This document shows, in pieces, positions 43,190-51,362 of a DNA stretch of 64,000 nt; position 1 is the first letter of the stretch; each line of letters starts with the position of its first letter. The position numbers and the translations under genes were made by a program. Under the pieces are notes generated by a model. That model saw only the letters and a list, made by a program, of their open reading frames with translations. It was not told the origin of the DNA and ran no database searches. Source of the DNA: JAYRZB01 sp041916675 (GTDB taxonomy: Bacteria; Pseudomonadota; Alphaproteobacteria; Rhizobiales; Devosiaceae); NCBI GenBank assembly GCA_041916675.1, contig JAYRZB010000005.1, positions 124,001-188,000 of the forward strand. The letters are read 5' to 3'.

Positions 43190-44737
43190 CTATGAACCAG
43201 GGACCGGGCGGGGTGCGAAATCCTCGCCGAACAGCCGGATGGCCGAACGCACGGGCATGGGGGTTAGTCCCCCCATGGCGCAGAGTGAGCCATCGGTCAT
43301 CACTTCGCAAAGGTCTTCGACCAGAGCGAGGTTTTTCTCAACATCGCGCCCGGCTTGAATTTCGGCGATGGTTTCAGCGCCGCGAACGGACCCGATGCGG
43401 CAGGGTGTGCACTTGCCGCAGCTTTCGTGGGCGCAAAAATCGAAAGCAAGCCGTGCCATTTCGGCCATATCCACACTGTCATCGAACACAACGATGCCGC
43501 CATGGCCCAGCATGGCACCATTCTGCGCCAGCGTCTCGTAATCCATGGGCAGGTTCAAGTGAGAGTGATCGATATATGCCCCGAGCGGCCCGCCGATCTG
43601 GGCGGTGCGGAATGGGCGCCCGGAGAGGGTGCCGCCGCCAAAGGTGTTGATCAAGTCCCCGACGGTTACGCCGAAAGCTTTTTCGACCAGTCCGCCCCGA
43701 CGGATATTGCCGCCAAGCTGAAAAGCCTGAGTGCCGCGCGAGCGGCCCATGCCGAAATCACGATAGGCGGCACCACCTTTCGAGAGGATGTAGGGGACCG
43801 CGGCCAGCGAAAGCACGTTATGCACCAGCGTCGGCTTGCCAAACAGCCCGGCAATTGCAGGAATAGGCGGCTTGGCCCGCACAACGCCGCGCTTGCCTTC
43901 CAGGCTTTCAAGCATGGCGGATTCTTCGCCGCAGATATAGGCGCCGGCACCGCGCCTGACATGCAGGTGGAAGGCTTTGCCCGATCCTCCAATATTGTCA
44001 CCGAGCCAACCGGCGCTGAGCATTGTCTCGATACCGGCAATCAGCTTGGCTTCGGCGGCCGGGTACTCGGAGCGAATGTAGACGTAGCCGTGGCTCGCGG
44101 CAGTGGCGAGACCGGCAATGATCATGCCCTCGATCAGGCAGAAGGGGTCGGCCTCGATCAGGAGCCGGTCGGCAAAGGTGCCGCTGTCGCCTTCGTCGGC
44201 ATTGCAGCAGACGTACTTTTCGGCCGCTGTTTGCTGGGCAACGGTGCGCCACTTTAATGCTGCGGGGAAGGCCGCGCCGCCGCGGCCGCGTAGGCCCGAC
44301 GTTTCGACCTCGGCGATGATTGCCGCAGCGTCGAGAGTCAACGCTTTCTTCAGGCCATCGAGCCCCTCAAGCGCCTGATAGGCAGCCAGATCAAGCGGAT
44401 CGGCAATTCCAGCGCGGGCAAAGGTCAGCCGATCCTGAGCGGCAAGATAGGGAATTTCATCAGTTGGGCCCAAACACAGAGGGTGGGTGCCGCCGGTTTC
44501 GAACCCTGCTGCAAAAAGTCCCGGCACATCATCCGCCGCCACCGGGCCGAAGGCGTGGCGGATGCCGTTGATTTCAATTTCGACCAGCGGTTCAAGCCAG
44601 AAAAGACCTCGGGAGCCGTTGCGGATGATTTCAACGCTGCGGCCGAGGCGGGTCGCGCTGGCGGCAATCGCCTCTGCCACATCGTCGGCGCCAACCGAAA
44701 CGGCGGCGGAGTCCTGGGGCACGAAAATGCGGATCAT
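43190..44737 (-). CDS. fdsB: NAD-dependent formate dehydrogenase beta (diaphorase) subunit
   Basis: Protein of 515 residues from ATG 44737, which gives an ATGA overlap with fdsG; a frame start at 44848 lies inside fdsG. An N-terminal thioredoxin-like segment precedes a NuoF-type core: GLRGRGGAAFPAALKW (FMN site), YICGEESAMLESLEGKRG (NAD site), and the [4Fe-4S] cluster ESCGKCTPCRIG. It passes electrons from the alpha subunit to NAD+. Confidence 0.97.
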   Translation of the reverse strand: MIRIFVPQDSAAVSVGADDVAEAIAASATRLGRSVEIIRNGSRGLFWLEPLVEIEINGIRHAFGPVAADDVPGLFAAGFETGGTHPLCLGPTDEIPYLAAQDRLTFARAGIADPLDLAAYQALEGLDGLKKALTLDAAAIIAEVETSGLRGRGGAAFPAALKWRTVAQQTAAEKYVCCNADEGDSGTFADRLLIEADPFCLIEGMIIAGLATAASHGYVYIRSEYPAAEAKLIAGIETMLSAGWLGDNIGGSGKAFHLHVRRGAGAYICGEESAMLESLEGKRGVVRAKPPIPAIAGLFGKPTLVHNVLSLAAVPYILSKGGAAYRDFGMGRSRGTQAFQLGGNIRRGGLVEKAFGVTVGDLINTFGGGTLSGRPFRTAQIGGPLGAYIDHSHLNLPMDYETLAQNGAMLGHGGIVVFDDSVDMAEMARLAFDFCAHESCGKCTPCRIGSVRGAETIAEIQAGRDVEKNLALVEDLCEVMTDGSLCAMGGLTPMPVRSAIRLFGEDFAPRPVPGS

Positions 44738-45300
44738 GCTGATGTCCCCGCCTTCTCGACGATCTTGATGATCCGCTCTGCAGTTGCCCGCCCAATCAGC
44801 TTGCCAGCAACTGTGGCGGCGGGGGAAAGGGCACAGTTGCCAAGGCAATAGACGGCGCGGGCATGGCCGCCGCAGGCGGCCTGAACATCATCGAACAAAT
44901 CAGATGCGCCCATCGCCCGGCATGCTTCGCCGAGGCAGACCTGAACATCGGGGCCTGGCAGAGGGGCCAGGCGGAAGTCATGATAGAAACTGACCACCCC
45001 ATAAACCTCGGCGCGCGACCGGTTAATGGCCGAAGCAATCGCGGGCAGCACCTCTTCGGGGACAAAGCCGAAATGGGCCTGCACATCATGCAGGACGGAA
45101 ATGAGGTTGGCGGGGTCGTTGCCATGCTTCGCGCAGAGACGTTTTGCGTCAATTGTCTCTGGCGTATCGGGGTGCAATGGCTCGGTTGGACCTTTACGCT
45201 TGCGCGCCCGCTGGGCGTCCTCATGCTGCAATCGGTGATCCTCCCAAAGTTCGCGCAGCTTAGCGGCTCGGTGTGGTACTTCAAGTGGTAGGTACAACAT
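44734..45300 (-). CDS. fdsG: NAD-dependent formate dehydrogenase gamma subunit
   Basis: Protein of about 188 residues (ATG 45300). The NuoE-like domain holds [2Fe-2S] cysteines in VQVCLGEACRAMGA and YCLGNCALSP, after LISVLHDVQAHFGFVPEEVLP. The first 55 or so residues (MLYLPLEVPHRAAKLRELWE, then a Lys/Arg/Glu-rich stretch and TPETIDAK) go beyond the usual short N-terminus. No strong ribosome site precedes ATG 45300, so a later start is possible. First gene of the operon, divergent from a small HTH gene. Confidence 0.93.
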   Translation of the reverse strand: MLYLPLEVPHRAAKLRELWEDHRLQHEDAQRARKRKGPTEPLHPDTPETIDAKRLCAKHGNDPANLISVLHDVQAHFGFVPEEVLPAIASAINRSRAEVYGVVSFYHDFRLAPLPGPDVQVCLGEACRAMGASDLFDDVQAACGGHARAVYCLGNCALSPAATVAGKLIGRATAERIIKIVEKAGTSA

Positions 45301-45360
45301 TTTTCTGCACAAGTTATGGACTATCAGTTCTAATAGCCAAATGTGTAATAGTGATGCTTG

Positions 45361-45381
45361 AAACCTCATAATTCGAGGTTT
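45361..45381. promoter_or_regulatory. inverted repeat in the fdsG/HTH divergent region
   Basis: AAACCTC-ATAATTC-GAGGTTT, perfect 7-bp arms with a 7-base spacer, in the 117 bases between fdsG (minus) and the small HTH gene (plus). It is placed as an operator could be for either or both promoters. Confidence 0.5.
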
Positions 45382-45417
45382 AGCGTTGTGGCCAACATCT
45401 GTTGGCGTTGGAAAAGT

Positions 45418-45684
45418 ATGATTACCTCACCGCAAATGAAGGCTGCACGGGCGCTGTTGGGCATCGACCAGAAGACCCTGGCGCAGCTTTCGGGAACATC
45501 CCTGCCAACCATCCAGCGCATGGAGGCTTCGGACGGCACGGTGCGCGGCAACATTGATACCCTGACCAAAGTGGTCGAGGCGCTCCATGCCGCCGGGATC
45601 GAACTGATCGCGGACAATGCGCCAAGTCAGGGGGCCGGGCGCGGCGTTCGCCTGCGCGACCCGGTCAGCATCCGGGCAGAATAG
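45418..45684 (+). CDS. small XRE-type HTH protein
   Basis: Protein of 88 residues from ATG 45418 (MITSPQMKAARALLGIDQKT). An XRE helix-turn-helix covers about residues 6-55 (ARALLGIDQKTLAQLSGTSLPTIQRMEA pattern), followed by DTLTKVVEALHAAGIELI, the usual final helix and strand; the tail RGVRLRDP is common in rhizobial single-domain XRE proteins. It precedes the SulP gene by 17 bases and is divergent from the formate dehydrogenase operon. Local control of one or both is likely (inference). Confidence 0.85.
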   Translation: MITSPQMKAARALLGIDQKTLAQLSGTSLPTIQRMEASDGTVRGNIDTLTKVVEALHAAGIELIADNAPSQGAGRGVRLRDPVSIRAE

Positions 45685-45701
45685 CCAGAAGGCAGCAAAC
45701 C

Positions 45702-47432
45702 ATGACGACCCCCGACGCACCACGCGACAAACCCAGCTTTGGCGAGCTTTTTACGCCTAAACTGATCACTGTCTTGCGAGAGGGGTACGGCCTTAAGGAC
45801 CTGCGGGCGGACGCTATTGCCGGACTGACGGTGGCGATTGTCGCGCTGCCCCTATCGATGGCGATTGCGATAGCATCCGGTGCCTCGCCAGCGCAGGGCT
45901 TGTTCACTGCCATCGTTGGCGGATTCCTGATCTCCGCGCTTGGGGGCAGTCGCTTCCAGATCGGTGGGCCTGCAGGGGCGTTTATCGTCCTGGTGTCGGC
46001 CACGGTCAGTCGACACGGCATGGATGGGCTCTTGCTGGCCACGTTGATGGCGGGCGTCTTACTGTTGCTGATGGGGTTCCTGCGCCTTGGGACTTACATC
46101 AAGTTCATTCCCTATCCCGTCACGGTGGGGTTCACGGCGGGGATCGCGGTCATCATCTTTGCCAGCCAGATCAAGGATCTGTTCGGCTTGACCCTGCCTG
46201 GCAAGGAGCCGGGTGAGTTTATCGCCAAGATTGAAATGCTGTGGGCATCGCTGGGGACGATCAATTATGCCGCGGTTGCAGTGGCGGCGGCGACCATTGG
46301 GACTATTGCCGTGCTCAAGACGCTGCGCCCGCATTGGCCGGGAATGCTGTTTGCAGTGGCGGTTGGGGCGCTGGCGACGGGGTTGATGCACCTGCCGATC
46401 GAGACCATTGGCACCCGCTTCGGGGGCATTCCGAACTCCTTGCCTTTGCCGGCCCTGCCGGCTTTCTCGCTGGAGAAGGCGCAATCGGTGTTACCAAGTG
46501 CCATTTCGTTTGCGCTGCTGGGGGCAATTGAATCGCTGCTCTCGGCCGTGGTGGCCGATGGCATGACCGGGCGGCGGCATCGCTCGAACATGGAACTGGT
46601 TGGCCAGGGTGTGGCCAATATCGGGTCGGCGCTGTTCGGTGGCATCTGCGCCACTGGAACGATTGCGCGTACCGCAACCAATGTGCGGGCGGGTGGGCGT
46701 ACGCCGGTGGCGGGGATGCTGCATGCACTGTTCATTCTGCTGTTCATGCTGGTGGCAGCGCCGCTGGCGAGCTTTATTCCGCTGGCCTCGCTTGCGGGTG
46801 TGCTGGCGGTGGTGGCCTGGAACATGGCCGAGAAGCACGAGTTTACGGCGCTGATCCGTGCCTCGCGGGGCGACGCACTTGTGCTGCTGGCAACGTTCGG
46901 GCTGACTGTGTTCCGCGACCTGACTGAGGCGATTCTGGTCGGTTTTGCGCTGGGGGCACTGATTTTCATCAATCGCATGGCGCAGACTGCCGACGTGCAG
47001 GCGCAGGTGCCGCATGTGGCGGAGGATCAGGCGGATGATCGGGGCGATGATCGGGCGCCCTACGATTCCTCGGCCGCTTCCGATCGTGAGGTGGTGATCT
47101 ATCGCATCACCGGCGCATTCTTTTTCGGCGCAGCATCAACAGTTGGCAGCGTGCTCGACCGCATTGCGGATGAGCACAAGGCCTTTGTCATCGATTTTTC
47201 GGCAGTGCCGTTTATCGATTCAACGGCGGCGAACACGATGGCAAGCGCAGCGCGCAAGGCCGGGCGGCAGAATGTGCTGGTCTATATTTCCGGCGCTTCG
47301 GCCGGAGTGCGGCGGGAACTGCTGGCGCATGGTGTTCGGCCGCCATTGGTCGAATTCGCTCCCGGTATCGCCGATGCAGTTGCCAGTGCCAGGGTAGCCA
47401 TCGCGACGCCGTCGGGACCAGATTCGAGTTAA
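45702..47432 (+). CDS. SulP family inorganic anion transporter with STAS domain
   Basis: Protein of 576 residues. The first 415 or so residues form a SLC26/SulP membrane domain (LPLSMAIAIASGASPAQGLFTAIVGGF, GGSRFQIGGPAGAFIVLV, VTVGFTAGIAVIIFASQIKDL as fragments), followed by a cytoplasmic STAS domain (VVIYRITGAFFFGAAS, FVIDFSAVPFIDSTAAN). SulP proteins carry sulfate, bicarbonate or other anions. Its pairing with the HTH gene and a divergent formate dehydrogenase would fit a bicarbonate or formate-linked role, but sulfate remains equally possible. The stop codon falls within the CtrA-like box of the next gene. Confidence 0.93.
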   Translation: MTTPDAPRDKPSFGELFTPKLITVLREGYGLKDLRADAIAGLTVAIVALPLSMAIAIASGASPAQGLFTAIVGGFLISALGGSRFQIGGPAGAFIVLVSATVSRHGMDGLLLATLMAGVLLLLMGFLRLGTYIKFIPYPVTVGFTAGIAVIIFASQIKDLFGLTLPGKEPGEFIAKIEMLWASLGTINYAAVAVAAATIGTIAVLKTLRPHWPGMLFAVAVGALATGLMHLPIETIGTRFGGIPNSLPLPALPAFSLEKAQSVLPSAISFALLGAIESLLSAVVADGMTGRRHRSNMELVGQGVANIGSALFGGICATGTIARTATNVRAGGRTPVAGMLHALFILLFMLVAAPLASFIPLASLAGVLAVVAWNMAEKHEFTALIRASRGDALVLLATFGLTVFRDLTEAILVGFALGALIFINRMAQTADVQAQVPHVAEDQADDRGDDRAPYDSSAASDREVVIYRITGAFFFGAASTVGSVLDRIADEHKAFVIDFSAVPFIDSTAANTMASAARKAGRQNVLVYISGASAGVRRELLAHGVRPPLVEFAPGIADAVASARVAIATPSGPDSS

Positions 47433-47480
47433 CCCTTTCTTAAGCCTGCGCTTAGGCCATGGCGGCAACTGCGATACCTC
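47429..47480 (+). promoter_or_regulatory. CtrA-like promoter element before the WecG/TagA gene
   Basis: TTAACCCTTTCTTAA (47429-47443) is an exact TTAA-N7-TTAA box. A -10-like TACCTC (a weak match) lies at 47475-47480, the same distance as in four other promoters of this locus. The implied transcript start (about 47488) would lie after ATG 47459. Confidence 0.6.
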
Positions 47481-48280
47481 TGGGGCGTGAAAACCCGGGT
47501 GTCGCCGTGAATACAGCATCGTTCAGATCGGCCTTTGAAATCGTCACTATCGGTGGGTTGCAGATTGCCGTTCTCAGCCGGGCCGAAACAGCCGACCTGA
47601 TGGTGCGCGCTGCAATCGAACGTCCCCGCGGCCAGCGGCCGCTCTATCTGACATCCGCCAATGGCGAGGTGATTGCTCGGGTCAACAGCGATGGCCGGGT
47701 CGCAAGCCTCTTTGACCAGGCTGATCAGATCGTCGCCGATGGGCAGCCTATGGTGATGGCCTCGCGTCGGTTCTGTCGCCGCCCTTTGCCTGAGCGGGTC
47801 GCCACCACCGATCTGTTCCACGACGTGGCCCGGCGGGCCGAGCGGTTGGGTCTGAGCTTTTATATGTTCGGGGCAACAGAGGCCGAAAACCAGAAGGCCG
47901 TGCAGGCCGTGCGCCGTACCTATCCCAACCTGCGGATCGCTGGACACTGTCATGGTTTTCTCACAGGAGAGGCGCTGGACGCCAGGGTCAATGAGATCAA
48001 CGCGGCGAGGCCCGATGTGTTGTGGCTGGCCATGGGCGTGCCGCGCGAGCAGGAGTTCGTGGCACGCTATGCCGACCAGTTGACGGAAGTGGGCATGATC
48101 AAGACCTCAGGCGGCCTGTTCAATTTCCTCTCGGGTGCCAACAGGCGGGCACCGGGCTGGATGCAGGCGGCAGGTCTTGAATGGGCCTGGCGGGTGATGA
48201 TGGAGCCGCGACGCTTGTTCTGGCGCTATGCTGTGACCAATCCGGTGGCTATCTACCAGATGGTGCGGCGCTCAAGCTAA
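47459..48280 (+). CDS. WecG/TagA/CpsF family glycosyltransferase
   Basis: Protein of 273 residues (257 if GTG 47507 is used). Family blocks are visible: YLTSANGEVIAR, DQADQIVADGQPMV, LSFYMFGATEAENQKAVQAV, PDVLWLAMGVPREQEFVARY and GGLFNFLSGANRRAPGWMQ. These enzymes transfer N-acetylmannosamine(uronic acid) or related sugars onto undecaprenyl-linked glycans; HfsJ of Caulobacter holdfast synthesis is of this family. ATG 47459 has no ribosome site and the mapped promoter-like element would start transcription beyond it, so GTG 47507 may be the true start. Converges with a GT2 gene, overlapping by 4 bases. Confidence 0.88.
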   Translation: MAATAIPLGRENPGVAVNTASFRSAFEIVTIGGLQIAVLSRAETADLMVRAAIERPRGQRPLYLTSANGEVIARVNSDGRVASLFDQADQIVADGQPMVMASRRFCRRPLPERVATTDLFHDVARRAERLGLSFYMFGATEAENQKAVQAVRRTYPNLRIAGHCHGFLTGEALDARVNEINAARPDVLWLAMGVPREQEFVARYADQLTEVGMIKTSGGLFNFLSGANRRAPGWMQAAGLEWAWRVMMEPRRLFWRYAVTNPVAIYQMVRRSS

Positions 48281-49218
48281 GGCGCAGGCGGTGCCTTGTA
48301 TGGCACTGGCGAGAACCCGAGGCTGGCCAAGGTGCGGCCAATCGACATCAGCAGTGGATGGCTCGCGGGCAGTAGTTTGCGGGTGCGGGCCAGCATGATG
48401 ACTGACCGCAGCACCGACAACCCAAGGCTGCCAACGTTCTTGGCCAGGACTTTCGCGACGCCGAAAGGTGAACCGGCGCGAAGGCGATCAATGGTGTAGT
48501 TGATCGAGCCGGTTCGCAGTGAACGGGCCATCAGCCAGCGGGCCGAGACGCGGTCAGATGGTACGAATTCTAGGATGCGAGCCTCGGCGCACCAAGCGAA
48601 TCGGAAGCCGGCGGTGCGGCAACGGGTAAAGAAATCCATGTCCCCGCCGCCAAGGAAATTGAACCGGATATCAAAGTCGGGGCGTGAGAGGCCATCAAAA
48701 ACACGGCGCCGGATGAGGCAATTGCCTGAGCCGTGAATGATATCAACCGGGCCGGTCGCGGCCGGAATTGAGCCAAACAGCGGATGCTGGCGAATGGCTT
48801 CGGAGGCTTCGACTTCGAACGTCCTGTCTACAGGGCCGCCAACAATATCGGCCCCAAAACGGTCGGCGGTTTCGACGATTGATTTCAGCCAATCAGGATC
48901 AGCGGTTTCGTCGTCATCGATCATGGCAAAGTATTCGGCGGAGGGGAAGGTTTCGCGGGCGGCGCGGAAGGCGCGGTTGATGGCGTGGCAATTGCCCTGC
49001 TCGGCCTCAACCGCCACAAGACCGGGACGCCCGGTTTGCGCAAGAAAGGTCCGCGCGACCTCAGCGCCAAGTGGGTTACTGACATCATTGTCGACGACAA
49101 CAATCGCAAAGCCGAAGTCGGCGGTCTGTTGGTCGAGTGAGGCAAGGGTGCGCCCGAGCCATTCCGGGCGCCGGAAGGTGGGGATGCAGACGACAGCCTT
49201 GATGGTTGGATCGGGCAT
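48277..49218 (-). CDS. GT2 family glycosyltransferase
   Basis: Protein of 313 residues from ATG 49218 (MPDPTIKAVVCIPTFRRPEW). GT-A fold marks: VVCIPTFRRPEWL, VVVDNDVSNP, the DDD/DxD metal site in FAMIDDDETADPDW, and HGSGNCLIRRRVF with LGGGDMDFFTRC as acceptor-side motif. It adds a sugar to a lipid-linked repeat unit at the cytoplasmic membrane face. It follows the upstream GT2 gene by 7 bases, forming a two-gene minus-strand unit inside the polysaccharide locus. Confidence 0.9.
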   Translation of the reverse strand: MPDPTIKAVVCIPTFRRPEWLGRTLASLDQQTADFGFAIVVVDNDVSNPLGAEVARTFLAQTGRPGLVAVEAEQGNCHAINRAFRAARETFPSAEYFAMIDDDETADPDWLKSIVETADRFGADIVGGPVDRTFEVEASEAIRQHPLFGSIPAATGPVDIIHGSGNCLIRRRVFDGLSRPDFDIRFNFLGGGDMDFFTRCRTAGFRFAWCAEARILEFVPSDRVSARWLMARSLRTGSINYTIDRLRAGSPFGVAKVLAKNVGSLGLSVLRSVIMLARTRKLLPASHPLLMSIGRTLASLGFSPVPYKAPPAP

Positions 49219-49225
49219 TGTGGCC

Positions 49226-50134
49226 TCAAATACCGGCCAGGGCTGCCCCTGACATGAGCAGCAGGCGTGGGGTCTGGGTAGGGTGGCGAACAAGCATCCG
49301 GGCGAGTGCCGGAAGGGCGCGCCCGTAGCGCCGCGCTCGGATCGACTGGGTAACGAGATAGCCGCCGAGATGGGCCTCGGCACGCCGCATCAGACTGGTG
49401 CGCTGTTCCGGGCTGACATGGCTCATCAGCATTGCATCGGCAAAGATGGCCTCGATCGCCGGCCGGTAGTCTTCGAGGGTGACCGTTGCGCCCATCATGG
49501 CGCTTTGGTCGTGCACGCGATAGTCGAGGACGTGCAGGCCGGGCCGATAAACTATCGGCCCGGTGGCCGCCAAGCGGCACCAGGCATACCAGTCTTCGCA
49601 ATAGCGCAGGCCCGCATCAAACCCGCCCAGGTCCCTGAAGGGGGCAGTGCGGATAAGCATCACGCCGCCATTGACGATGAAATTGCCGGCCAGCAGCCGG
49701 GGCAGGATATCGCCTGAGGGTTTTGCTCTCTTACGGATCAGGTTGCGATGCCCGATGGGTTTGCCGCTGACCCCGATGCGCTCGTAGTCGCCATAAACGG
49801 CGATCGCGTCGCCTGCCTGCGCGATCAGGGCGGCGAGGGCGCCGGGGCGCAGGCGGTCATCGGCATCAAGAAACATCACCCACTCGCCGGTCGCTGCGGC
49901 AAGGCCGGTGTTGCGCACCACCGAGACACCACCGGGTGACATTAACGGGCGGGACAGTAGTCTGACGCGCGGATCGGCAATGGAAGAGACGATATTGCAG
50001 GTTTTGTCGGTTGATCCGTCATCGACAACCAGAACTTGGGCGACGAGGTCGCCCTGGGCCAAGGCGCTATTGATGGCTTCGGCAATGAATGCGGCCCCGT
50101 TGCGCACTGGAATGACGATGGAGATGGCGGGCAT
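49226..50134 (-). CDS. GT2 family glycosyltransferase
   Basis: Protein of 302 residues from ATG 50134 (MPAISIVIPVRNGAAFIAEA), with GGAG 6-7 bases upstream. Motifs: SIVIPVRNG, LVVDDGSTDKT, the metal site WVMFLDADDRLRPGAL, and YCEDWYAWCRLAATG as the ED-type acceptor motif. First gene of the two-GT unit; the promoter-like element at 50156-50207 places transcription about 15 bases before the start. Confidence 0.91.
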   Translation of the reverse strand: MPAISIVIPVRNGAAFIAEAINSALAQGDLVAQVLVVDDGSTDKTCNIVSSIADPRVRLLSRPLMSPGGVSVVRNTGLAAATGEWVMFLDADDRLRPGALAALIAQAGDAIAVYGDYERIGVSGKPIGHRNLIRKRAKPSGDILPRLLAGNFIVNGGVMLIRTAPFRDLGGFDAGLRYCEDWYAWCRLAATGPIVYRPGLHVLDYRVHDQSAMMGATVTLEDYRPAIEAIFADAMLMSHVSPEQRTSLMRRAEAHLGGYLVTQSIRARRYGRALPALARMLVRHPTQTPRLLLMSGAALAGI

Positions 50135-50155
50135 GGGGGTCTCCTGCTGGCACAA

Positions 50156-50207
50156 CCTATAGTCGCAGCGGGGACAAAGCGCATGTGATGCGTCAACCCT
50201 TGGTTAA
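50156..50207 (-). promoter_or_regulatory. CtrA-like promoter element before the GT2 pair
   Basis: On the minus strand TTAACCAAGGGTTGA (50207-50193) is TTAA-N7-TTGA; TATAGG at 50161-50156 is the -10-like element, at the same relative position (bases 47-52) as in the other copies. Confidence 0.58.
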
Positions 50208-50222
50208 CGAAAGACGGGGCAG

Positions 50223-50274
50223 TTAACCCTTTCTTTAGCCTCACGTTCAGCGCCGCCAGAGGCTTGGATACAAT
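50223..50274 (+). promoter_or_regulatory. CtrA-like promoter element before the GH10 gene
   Basis: TTAACCCTTTCTTTA (50223-50237) is TTAA-N7-TTTA; TACAAT at 50269-50274 is a good -10, at bases 47-52 counted from the box. The transcript would begin about 17 bases before ATG 50298. Confidence 0.62.
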
Positions 50275-50297
50275 GGGGTGAACCCAATGGATACACC

Positions 50298-51362
50298 ATG
50301 CCGCTGACGCGCCGCGAACTGATTGAGAAGGCCCTCGGGGCCGCGGCGGCCTCCGCCTTCGGGACTTTGCCCGCGCTCGGGGCGCAGGGTGGGCGCGTAC
50401 CCTATGGGGCAGCGCTCTATCTGCCCGACCTGACCGCCGATGTGCGGGTCGGGCGGGCTATTATTGAGCACTGCAATCGTGTGTCGCCGGTCAGCGAACT
50501 GAAATGGAATACGTTGCGGCCAAGCGATGGCGTGTTTGATTTCGCCTCTGGCGACGCCATCGCTGATTTCGCCCGGACCAACAAGCTGGCCATGCATGGC
50601 CATACGCTGATCTGGTATGCGGACATGCCCGACTGGGTGCGTGCCTATGACGGGCATCAGGGCGGTGAACGGCTCATGGCCGAGCATATCGAGACGGTTG
50701 CCGCGCACTATGCCGGTACGATCGCAAGCTGGGACGTTGTGAACGAACCTATTCCTGACGCAGCCCCCGATGAAACGACGCTGCGCGATGGCTTCTGGCT
50801 CAACCGTATGGGCAAATCCTATGTCGGTACGGCCTTCAGGCTGGCCCATGCAGCAGCGCCGCAAGCCCTGCTGGTGCTCAACGAGTACGATATTGAATTT
50901 GCCGTTGACCGGTCTCCGGCCAAGCGCGCCGCCTTCCGGAGGCTGGTGCTGGACCTGCTTGATGAAGGCGCGCCGATTGGGGCCATTGGGTTGCAGGGCC
51001 ACCTGCGGGGTGGCTGGCCGATTGCCAAAGACGAACTGGCGGCCTTTGTTGCCGAGATGCGCGACCTGGGGCTCAAGGTTCTGGTGACGGAGCTTGACGT
51101 GCAGGACCAGGACCTGCCAGGGCCGGAAGCAGAGCGTGACAACCTGATCGCCAGGCAGGTCTATGATTTTCTCGAGGCCGTGACGGATTCAGGGCCGCTG
51201 GAATCGCTGACGACCTGGGGCATTTCGGACCAGTACAGCTGGGTGCGCTGGGCCTATCCGCGGACCGATGGCACGCACAACCGGCCATTGCCGCTGGACT
51301 GGGATTTCGAACCTAAACCGTTCAAGGTCGTGATCGACCACTTTCTGAAAAAGACCACGTGA
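50298..51362 (+). CDS. GH10 family glycoside hydrolase (endo-1,4-beta-xylanase-like), exported
   Basis: Protein of 354 residues. The N-terminus MPLTRRELIEKALGAAAASA has a twin-arginine-like motif, suggesting Tat export. GH10 marks: SELKWNTLRP, GHTLIWYADMPDW, the acid/base Glu in SWDVVNEPIPD and the nucleophile Glu in VLVTELDVQDQDLPG. GH10 enzymes cut beta-1,4-xylan or similar chains. Its place inside a polysaccharide assembly locus suggests trimming of the locus's own polymer rather than plant xylan use, which is inference. It overlaps the next gene by 1 base (TGATG). Confidence 0.9.
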   Translation: MPLTRRELIEKALGAAAASAFGTLPALGAQGGRVPYGAALYLPDLTADVRVGRAIIEHCNRVSPVSELKWNTLRPSDGVFDFASGDAIADFARTNKLAMHGHTLIWYADMPDWVRAYDGHQGGERLMAEHIETVAAHYAGTIASWDVVNEPIPDAAPDETTLRDGFWLNRMGKSYVGTAFRLAHAAAPQALLVLNEYDIEFAVDRSPAKRAAFRRLVLDLLDEGAPIGAIGLQGHLRGGWPIAKDELAAFVAEMRDLGLKVLVTELDVQDQDLPGPEAERDNLIARQVYDFLEAVTDSGPLESLTTWGISDQYSWVRWAYPRTDGTHNRPLPLDWDFEPKPFKVVIDHFLKKTT

